Source: Treponema sp. JC4 (GTDB lineage: Bacteria > Spirochaetota > Spirochaetia > Treponematales > Treponemataceae). Taken from it: DNA of 38,893 nt. How positions within the stretch are numbered: position 1 is the first letter of the stretch; every line of letters starts with the position of its first letter. This document shows, in pieces, positions 33,590-38,893 of the stretch. Both the position numbers and the translations under genes were made by a program. The notes below the pieces were generated by a model. The model was given only the letters and a program-made list of their open reading frames with translations. It had not been told where the DNA came from and searched no databases. The stretch covers positions 1 to 38,893 of the forward strand of contig NZ_AJGU01000024.1 of NCBI RefSeq assembly GCF_000260795.1, read 5' to 3'.

Positions 33590-34675
33590 TCAGTCTCCAA
33601 AGCAAATGCCAAGAGAACGACCTGCAGCAAGCATATCATCATCAAGAGGAATCGGTTTAATTCTATCAATAATAGAAGAAAGTGGAATTCCTGCAACACG
33701 TCCATCACGAATACCAATCAGGTTTCCAAAACGACGGTCTGCAAGGAAATCTGCAGCGGCACTTCCAAGTTTTGTTGCAAGCAGCATATCGTAAGCATCC
33801 GGTGAACCACCGCGCTGAATGTAACCAAGTACAGAAGTTCGGGTTTCAAAACCAGTTTCTGCTTCAATTTCCTTTGCGACACGGAATCCAACCGACTGAG
33901 GCATTGCAGCACGAGCCGCCTTGTATTCCTTTTTACTTAGTTTTGCTTCTTCTAAATCCAAAGCACCTTCAGAACAGGCAATAATAAAATATTTCTGTCC
34001 TGCATCTCGCTTTTCTTTGATGAATTTTGCAATTTTTTTGATGTCATAAGGAATTTCCGGAAGCAGAATTACATCTGCACTGGCAGCAATTCCCGCATTA
34101 AGCCCCAGCCAGCCAACCTTATGACCCATAATTTCTACTACCATTGCACGAGAATGACTTCGCGCAGTAGTCCTGATTGCTTCAATTCCCGCTGTTGCAA
34201 CGTCTATCGCCGTATGAAAACCAAATGTCTCCTCAGTTTCGGCAATATCGTTATCAATCGTTTTAGGAAGACCAATTACATTAAAGCCTGCTTCGCTAAG
34301 TCTTGCAGCAGTAGAGTTTGTTCCGTTACCTCCAAGACAGACAAGAGCGTCCAGTTTAAACTTTTTAAAGGTTTCCTTTATTCCTTCAACAGGCAGAAGA
34401 CCGGTTTTAGGATCAGGTTCAGGATTTTTAAATGGCTTAACACGAGAAGTACCCAGAATGGTACCGCCAAGAGAAATCATTCCCGAAAAGTCCATGTCGT
34501 CCATTTTGAAACAGTCGCCGTCAATCAATCCGCGGTAACCGTTACGGACTCCCACGAATTTCATGCCGTACTTTTCCTTTCCAGAAAGACACAATGCTCT
34601 GATTGCAGCGTTCAAGCCAGGGGCATCGCCGCCGGAAGTAAGAATTCCGATTGTTTTTACAGGAGTAGTTTTCAT
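33590..34675 (-). CDS. pfkA: 6-phosphofructokinase, group III type
   Basis: I start at ATG 34675, eight codons inside the longest frame, because TATAAT (34688-34683) ends 7 nt upstream. 361 residues: ILTSGGDAPGLNAAIR, then GGNGT at residues 115-119 where E. coli has GGDGS, and GLPKTIDND with Lys138. Gly118 corresponds to E. coli Gly104, which favours ATP, while Lys138 (E. coli Gly124) is found in pyrophosphate and group III enzymes. ATP is the likelier donor, but this needs assay. The Asn for Asp at the position of E. coli Asp103 is notable. It catalyses the committed step of glycolysis. Confidence 0.93.
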   Translation of the reverse strand: MKTTPVKTIGILTSGGDAPGLNAAIRALCLSGKEKYGMKFVGVRNGYRGLIDGDCFKMDDMDFSGMISLGGTILGTSRVKPFKNPEPDPKTGLLPVEGIKETFKKFKLDALVCLGGNGTNSTAARLSEAGFNVIGLPKTIDNDIAETEETFGFHTAIDVATAGIEAIRTTARSHSRAMVVEIMGHKVGWLGLNAGIAASADVILLPEIPYDIKKIAKFIKEKRDAGQKYFIIACSEGALDLEEAKLSKKEYKAARAAMPQSVGFRVAKEIEAETGFETRTSVLGYIQRGGSPDAYDMLLATKLGSAAADFLADRRFGNLIGIRDGRVAGIPLSSIIDRIKPIPLDDDMLAAGRSLGICFGD

Positions 34676-34682
34676 AGCCTTA

Positions 34683-34710
34683 ATTATAACAGACAACAAA
34701 CAAGGTGCAA
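34683..34710 (-). promoter_or_regulatory. promoter of the phosphofructokinase gene, predicted leaderless
   Basis: On the minus strand TTGCAC (34710-34705), 16 bases, TATAAT (34688-34683), ending 7 nt before ATG 34675. It starts directly after the T-run of the preceding terminator. Confidence 0.6.
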
Positions 34711-34711
34711 G

Positions 34712-34750
34712 AAAAAAAAATCCGAAACAGCCGTGGCCATTTCGGATTTT
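34712..34750 (-). terminator. strong terminator upstream of pfkA
   Basis: On the minus strand AAAATCCGAAA (34750-34740) pairs with TTTCGGATTTT (34727-34717) and is followed by a T-run to 34712. It ends the candidate RNA or the Rsm22-like operon. Confidence 0.9.
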
Positions 34751-34910
34751 AGTGCTTCCCGAAGGAATCTCCCCCCTGTAAAAACTCCCTCTCTATCTTT
34801 AATTGTACTGATTTTGAAATAGTGTTCTTTCAAAATCAGTACCTGAACTTTTCAAAGATAAATTACATTTTTAATTAAAATATTATTAAATCATTATTAA
34901 ATATATTCTG
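34712..34910 (-). ncRNA. candidate small RNA (about 195 nt) upstream of pfkA
   Basis: A minus strand promoter (34944-34917) and a strong terminator (34750-34712) enclose no ORF. The predicted transcript has an AT-rich 5' part, a perfect 15-bp hairpin (34842-34828 with 34819-34805), a G-rich single strand (ACAGGGGGGAG), a small TTCC-TTCG-GGAA hairpin, and the terminator stem. Alternatives: the 3' region of the Rsm22-like gene, or an attenuator ahead of pfkA. I cannot match it to a known RNA family. Confidence 0.45.
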
Positions 34911-34916
34911 AGACTA

Positions 34917-34944
34917 ATTTTACAAAACTTGAGTGATTTTGCAA
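34917..34944 (-). promoter_or_regulatory. promoter of the candidate small RNA
   Basis: On the minus strand TTGCAA (34944-34939), 16 bases, TAAAAT (34922-34917). The palindrome array at 34960-35038 lies directly upstream of its -35. Confidence 0.5.
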
Positions 34945-34959
34945 GAGTCGAAAAACGTA

Positions 34960-35038
34960 AATAACCATGGTTATTCAAAAAGTAACCAAAGTTATTCATA
35001 AACTAACGACTAATAGTGGAAAACGAACGTTAGGAAAT
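34960..35038. promoter_or_regulatory. operator-like palindromes repeated every 21 bp
   Basis: AATAACCATGGTTATT (34960-34975) is a perfect palindrome. AGTAACCAAAGTTATT (34981-34996) is an imperfect copy exactly 21 bases on. ACTAACGACTAATAGT (35002-35017) keeps the pattern, and ACGAACGTTAGGAAAT (35023-35038) is a faint fourth. Two helical turns between sites suggest cooperative protein binding on one DNA face. The regulator is unknown. Confidence 0.55.
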
Positions 35039-35049
35039 CAAATTTCCTG

Positions 35050-36267
35050 CTACAAATGAATGATTTTTGCACCCGATTTATAATCCACAGGAAGAACTTC
35101 TACGGCTTTTGTTAGCTCCACACGGATTAAATCACCAGATTTAAAAGAATCTCCCTGCTCAGAACTTACAAGGGTAAGCCCAAGACGGCTGCAGGCATAA
35201 TAACCTGTACGATTCTTTGGAAGACGGAAGCTGTCTGAAGTAATTCTAAGCAAAAGAGACTTATCTTTTGATGCAGTTCCCCCGGCAGTTTTCGACTCAG
35301 ACTTTACCGCGCTGATAAAACTTAAAACAGCCCGCTCTTTAGGAAGCTTTGCTGCAACCGAAAGTTTTTGAAGTCTTGCAGGAGCGTCTTCTGTAGAAAA
35401 GGCAAAATTACACCACTTGTTTTTGCTTCCTGTATAAGACTTAAAGCCATTCATAGGGCATTCAAGCGCGTGAGGACATGGAGCCTTAACTTCATAACCG
35501 GCCTTAATAAAGCGTTCTCGAAGCAGAGAAAGGGTGCGGGCTGCCTTAGGAACCCCGGGCTCAACAAGAAGAAATTTTGCACCTTCCGCTGCATAGGCAG
35601 AAAGCTGATCGTAATATTTTTTTGTCTGGAACTCAGGCGGCATTTTGCTTCCCTGATCCAGTTCGTTAAACATATTTGCACAGGTAATAAAGCCGCATTT
35701 TTCCTTAATAAAAGTGCCAAAGCTTCCTTTTACACGGATAATTTTCCAGTGGGCAGGCGCATTCTCATCAGAAGGAGGAAGCTGGGCTGCCACAGACATA
35801 TAAAGCTCTTCGCCAAGAGTAAGGGCTGCCTGCGAAAGATCCAGACAATACCAGGTAAGCTTTTTATTACGCAATTCCGGACGACTGATCCAGAGGGCAG
35901 TTACAAGAGTAAGAGGTCCGCTTCCTAAATCAAGGCAGGCGCAATCTGCTGCAGGAAAAGCCTCTTCTGGCAAATTAGAAAAAAGCCTTGTAAGACGCAC
36001 AAGATTCCACCAGGTAAAATAGCGGACATAAGCAGAAAGCTGAACATTCTCATTCATGTAGCCAAGTCTGCGGCTTCCACGCTCGTCTGTAAGCTGATGA
36101 GAAAGAGCTGCAATATTTTCCGGCAAAGCCTGCATCTGGCGGCTGTTGAGCGGACGCACACTCTGAATTGTCTTATCAAAATTTTCGATTGCCTGAAGCT
36201 GGGTTTTAGAAAGCGCCTCTTCAGCATTTTCAACAGAAAAAAGTGAATTTAATACTTCAAATTTCAT
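35050..36267 (-). CDS. Rsm22-like (METTL17-related) ribosome-associated methyltransferase
   Basis: 405 residues matching the Rsm22 family: NSRQMQALPENIAALS near the N-terminus, an S-adenosylmethionine motif LDLGSGPLTLV at residues 112-122, CANMFNELD, then the cysteine cluster CPHALECPMNG ... KWCNF (Cys264, 270, 286), which in the mitochondrial relative METTL17 helps bind an iron-sulfur cluster. Eukaryotic members aid assembly of the small ribosomal subunit; whether the bacterial protein methylates rRNA is not settled. Its ATG overlaps the stop of the MerR gene (ATGA), so the two are translationally coupled. Confidence 0.85.
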   Translation of the reverse strand: MKFEVLNSLFSVENAEEALSKTQLQAIENFDKTIQSVRPLNSRQMQALPENIAALSHQLTDERGSRRLGYMNENVQLSAYVRYFTWWNLVRLTRLFSNLPEEAFPAADCACLDLGSGPLTLVTALWISRPELRNKKLTWYCLDLSQAALTLGEELYMSVAAQLPPSDENAPAHWKIIRVKGSFGTFIKEKCGFITCANMFNELDQGSKMPPEFQTKKYYDQLSAYAAEGAKFLLVEPGVPKAARTLSLLRERFIKAGYEVKAPCPHALECPMNGFKSYTGSKNKWCNFAFSTEDAPARLQKLSVAAKLPKERAVLSFISAVKSESKTAGGTASKDKSLLLRITSDSFRLPKNRTGYYACSRLGLTLVSSEQGDSFKSGDLIRVELTKAVEVLPVDYKSGAKIIHL

Positions 36268-36584
36268 TTAGAATTTCCCTTAAGGGCAAGATAAAGCTCC
36301 GAAAGTTCAGCGCGGGTCTGGCGTATCATGTGAATTAATTCTGCATTATTCTGAACCGCCTGAGCTTCTTCTAAAATCTGACGCCCCGCCCCTTCCGCAG
36401 TAAATTTCTTTTCACCAATCAAATACTTAAGGCGGAAAATCAGTTCAACCTCATGCTGAGTGTAAAAACGGCGGCCGGTTAAATCCTTCTGAGGCGTAAA
36501 ACCAGGAACAACTTCTTCCCAGTAACGCAAAACATGAGGCTTAACTCCTGTAAGGTCTTCAACCTGCCCGATTGTATATTCCAT
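36264..36584 (-). CDS. small MerR-family regulator
   Basis: 106 residues. The MerR helix-turn-helix is seen in YTIGQVEDLTGVKPHVLRYWEEVVPGFTP and the wing in GRRFYTQHEVELIFRLKYLI, with a short helical tail and no effector domain. The tail IRQTRAELSELYLAL would be the dimer helix. The target is unknown. It lies 6 bases after der and overlaps the Rsm22-like gene by 4 bases, so the three form an operon. No ribosome-binding site is visible. Confidence 0.9.
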   Translation of the reverse strand: MEYTIGQVEDLTGVKPHVLRYWEEVVPGFTPQKDLTGRRFYTQHEVELIFRLKYLIGEKKFTAEGAGRQILEEAQAVQNNAELIHMIRQTRAELSELYLALKGNSK

Positions 36585-36590
36585 ACAAAC

Positions 36591-38108
36591 TTATTTTTCC
36601 CGGTCTTCCCACTTAGTTCGGCTGCCCTTCATTTCAAGCTGAACCGGAATCTGGTCAAAGCCTAAATCCTCGCGGATTCTGTTCTTCAAATAAGTAATAT
36701 ATGTTTCCGGCACAACTTCCGGTCTGGTAGCAAAAATAATAAAGTTTACAGGGTTTGTGCTTGCCTGAATCATATAGCGGATTTTAAAATGCGCAGTTTT
36801 ACTTGCAGGAGGCGGATAACGTTCCAGCCAGTCCTGAAGCGCATTGTTAAGGCTTGGAGTAGGAATCTTACGGGTAAGCTGCTCATACAAAGAAATTGCA
36901 GTTTTAAGCAGATCCTTAATTCCCTTACCGTGAAGAGCACTCAAGGTCAAAATCGGAGCAAAATCCATCTGACCGAACATAATGTTCATCCATTCGCGGG
37001 TAGCTTTTTCTGCCTTACTTCCCTGCTCTTCGCGCAAATCCCACTTATTCAAAACAAAGATGATTCCACGGCCTTTTTCAAAAGCAAGCGAACAGATTTT
37101 TTTATCCTGCTCGGCAAGACCTTCAACAGCATCAATCATCAAAAAGACAATATCGCATTCATCCAGAGTTTTGATGGCACGGTTTACAGAATAATATTCA
37201 ACATCATCAGTTACGCGGGCCTTTCTTCGGATTCCGGCAGTATCCAGAACCTTAAAATGCTTCCCGCCAAACTCAAACTCACCTTCAACAACGTCACGGG
37301 TAGTCCCTGCATAGTCACATACAATAGAAGCTTCCGAATGAGTCAAACGGTTAGAAAGTGTAGACTTTCCTGTATTTGGTTTTCCCAAAATTGCAATTTT
37401 AATAGGACGGTCAGCAGAAAGCACTTTTACGTGCGAAAAATCACAACGGTCTGTAATCAAATCTGCAAGCTCGCCAACACGGTCGCCATGCTCAGCAGAA
37501 ATAAAAATCAGATTTTCAAAACCATACTTAGCGTAGTTCCAGGCTTCAGCTTCGTTTTTACCGCCTTCTGTCTTGTTAACGGCAGCAATCATCTTTCCCC
37601 AGTAAGGACGCATTTTCAAAATGAACTCTTCATCCTCACCAGTAATAACGCCTGCTTCCAGCACAAGAATTACAACATCGGCTTTTTCAATCATTTCCAG
37701 AGACTTTTCTACAACGTAGTCGTCCAGTTCCGCCTCTTTAGTACCGATATCACGAGTAAGCTTGTATCCGCCGGTATCAACCAGATGCACAGGCTGTCCG
37801 TTAATAATTGCTGTAGTTTCTACAGGGTCACGGGTAACGCCCGGCTGGTCATTTACAATTGCAACACGACGGTTCAAAAATCTGTTAAAAAGTGTAGATT
37901 TTCCAACATTAGGACGCCCCGCAATTACAACGGTTGGCAGCCCTTCATATTCCATATCTTCCGGCGCAATTCCATTTTTAAACTTAATGTCCTGAGATTT
38001 TTCGTCAATAAAATCCGGCTCTTCTTCAATTTCAGTCGTCAACAATTCTTCATCTTGAGCCGCAGCCTTAGGCTTACTAAAATCCGGTTTTCGCTTTTTC
38101 TTTGCCAT
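36591..38108 (-). CDS. der: ribosome biogenesis GTPase Der (EngA)
   Basis: 505 residues with two tandem GTPase domains: GRPNVGKS at residues 64-71 and GKPNTGKS at 242-249, each with a DTxG (DTGG, DTAG), then a KH-like C-terminal domain (VPETYITYLKNRIREDLGFDQIPVQLEMK). Der binds the 50S subunit in its assembly. The first G4 motif reads NKTE instead of the usual NKxD, while the second is NKWD. The first about 58 residues are a charged extension not present in E. coli Der. TATACT (38121-38116) ends 7 nt before the ATG, with no ribosome-binding site. Confidence 0.97.
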   Translation of the reverse strand: MAKKKRKPDFSKPKAAAQDEELLTTEIEEEPDFIDEKSQDIKFKNGIAPEDMEYEGLPTVVIAGRPNVGKSTLFNRFLNRRVAIVNDQPGVTRDPVETTAIINGQPVHLVDTGGYKLTRDIGTKEAELDDYVVEKSLEMIEKADVVILVLEAGVITGEDEEFILKMRPYWGKMIAAVNKTEGGKNEAEAWNYAKYGFENLIFISAEHGDRVGELADLITDRCDFSHVKVLSADRPIKIAILGKPNTGKSTLSNRLTHSEASIVCDYAGTTRDVVEGEFEFGGKHFKVLDTAGIRRKARVTDDVEYYSVNRAIKTLDECDIVFLMIDAVEGLAEQDKKICSLAFEKGRGIIFVLNKWDLREEQGSKAEKATREWMNIMFGQMDFAPILTLSALHGKGIKDLLKTAISLYEQLTRKIPTPSLNNALQDWLERYPPPASKTAHFKIRYMIQASTNPVNFIIFATRPEVVPETYITYLKNRIREDLGFDQIPVQLEMKGSRTKWEDREK

Positions 38109-38115
38109 AAAGTAG

Positions 38116-38121
38116 AGTATA
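38116..38121 (-). promoter_or_regulatory. -10 box of der, predicted leaderless
   Basis: TATACT on the minus strand ends 7 nt before ATG 38108 (CTACTTT between), with no Shine-Dalgarno. Confidence 0.4.
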
Positions 38122-38128
38122 TATGAAT

Positions 38129-38893
38129 TTATTTTATTTTAATAGTAACCTGCTTTGTAGTTGAGTTTCCAGCGGAATCCCAGACAGTAAGCTTTATAGT
38201 ATGGTTACCTATAGAGAGACTTTGCAAATTAATGGTATAATCACAATTAAAACCTTTACCCCAACCATAATCACTATAATCGCCAGAAGCTTTTATTTCT
38301 TCATCTAAGTACAATTCATATTTTACCAGATTACAATTGTCACTTGCTCCATAATTTAAGTTTACTGAATTAGTTGCAGATGAATATGTCGCTCCGTCAT
38401 TAATAGAAAGTGTTACAATAGGACTATCATATGGAACTTCATGCATTACAATTCCAGAAAGGTTATCATTATCGTCTTTCAACTGAACATAAAGAGTTGC
38501 CATACCATTTGTAAGATTTGTAGTATCAATTGTAAATGTATGATTTTCAGAATATGAAAGCCATGAAGCTGATTGAAGCGAAGAAATACTTTGTGCTATA
38601 CGGACAGAAGAAATATCATTTATGTGATATTGAGGAATAACTCCTATTGTAACTTCCGCAGAAGTACTTTCCGGATAGTATCCTCCATAATCATAATTAT
38701 AGCCATTAACTGTGTAATCAAATAAAATAAGGCCATTAGCAGAATAACCTGCACAAGAAATAGGTTCTATTGCCCAGTCAGAATAATTAATGCGTACATA
38801 ATTAAAATTGTCGTAATAATCAGAAATAAATGAAATATTGGCTTCTTTACCTTTACTATTTAATTCATCTGTTTGAGCTGCCCCCCAGTAATT
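38129..38893 (-). CDS. large surface protein with Ig-like repeats, C-terminal part (5' end outside window)
   Basis: The frame is open to the end of the window, so 254 residues of a longer protein are seen. The last about 85 residues form a bacterial Ig-like domain: SPIVTLSINDGATYSSATNSVNLNYGASDN ... IGNHTIKLTVWDSAGNSTTKQVTIKIK, the Big/cadherin-like fold found in secreted or outer-membrane proteins. Before it a similar block (SYSENHTFTIDTTNLTNGMATLYVQLKDDNDN) looks like a second module. It is low in charge and rich in Asn, Ser, Thr and Tyr, as exported proteins often are. The function is unknown; adhesion or carbohydrate binding is possible but not shown. Confidence 0.7.
   Translation of the reverse strand, partial: NYWGAAQTDELNSKGKEANISFISDYYDNFNYVRINYSDWAIEPISCAGYSANGLILFDYTVNGYNYDYGGYYPESTSAEVTIGVIPQYHINDISSVRIAQSISSLQSASWLSYSENHTFTIDTTNLTNGMATLYVQLKDDNDNLSGIVMHEVPYDSPIVTLSINDGATYSSATNSVNLNYGASDNCNLVKYELYLDEEIKASGDYSDYGWGKGFNCDYTINLQSLSIGNHTIKLTVWDSAGNSTTKQVTIKIK

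Noticed and set aside
36789-38126. A 445-codon open frame on the + strand opposite der
   Set aside because: It is antisense to a clearly conserved GTPase, its product is rich in Cys/Phe/Asn without domains, and it follows the codon pattern of der. Similar long antisense frames opposite GH36 (13138-13875), the binding protein (15496-16248) and pfkA (34121-34822) were left out for the same reason.
1-38893. tRNA, rRNA, tmRNA, integrase or attachment sites
   Set aside because: I looked for T-loop motifs, conserved rRNA segments and recombinase motifs by eye and found none.

Overview
The window looks like chromosomal DNA of a host-associated, carbohydrate-using Treponema-like spirochaete. This is inferred from gene content: many lipoproteins with a C-containing lipobox, an S1-domain protein, GTP-type PEP carboxykinase, GatCA, an Rsm22-type methyltransferase and an alpha-galactoside operon. 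No rRNA, tRNA, CRISPR array, integrase or insertion sequence was seen.

Layout. 1-6395 (+): end of an HD-GYP protein, a secreted beta-propeller plus DUF4015 glycosidase-like protein, mnmE, and a GNAT acetyltransferase fused to a MATE transporter. 6576-12308: secreted M13 peptidase (-), a PlsC-like acyltransferase (+), a split end of purine synthesis (PurO-type IMP cyclohydrolase plus stand-alone AICAR transformylase, +), and a lipoprotein (-). 12412-19268: an alpha-galactoside locus of GH36 alpha-galactosidase, solute-binding lipoprotein and two permeases (-), with a divergent LacI regulator (+) and TGTAAA/TTTACA operators between them. 19289-24627: SH3 protein, orphan type III-like adenine methyltransferase, a probable small-RNA unit, a DUF1015 protein, and rpoN. 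24722-28787: branched-chain amino-acid binding protein, a lipoprotein, pckG. 29374-34675 (-): S1-domain protein, gatA, gatC, an FMN-dependent hydroxy-acid oxidase-like protein, and phosphofructokinase. 35050-38893 (-): Rsm22-like protein, a MerR regulator, der, and the end of a large Ig-like surface protein.

The most unusual content is between the genes. Three copies of an element exactly 142 bp long (6419-6560, 29018-29159, 30501-30642) share constant loop sequences, while their stems differ by compensatory changes. They therefore fold into a conserved branched structure that I cannot match to a family I know. Other dispersed structured repeats (families B and C, and two long single palindromes) fill most other long gaps, including gaps inside operons, and two palindromic inserts lie in frame inside mnmE. 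A second theme is transcription: nine genes have a good -10 hexamer ending 6-8 nt before the ATG and no Shine-Dalgarno, which predicts leaderless mRNAs next to normally leadered genes. Two promoter-to-terminator units without a gene (21439-21597 + and 34944-34712 -) look like small RNAs, the second next to an array of operator-like palindromes spaced 21 bp apart.
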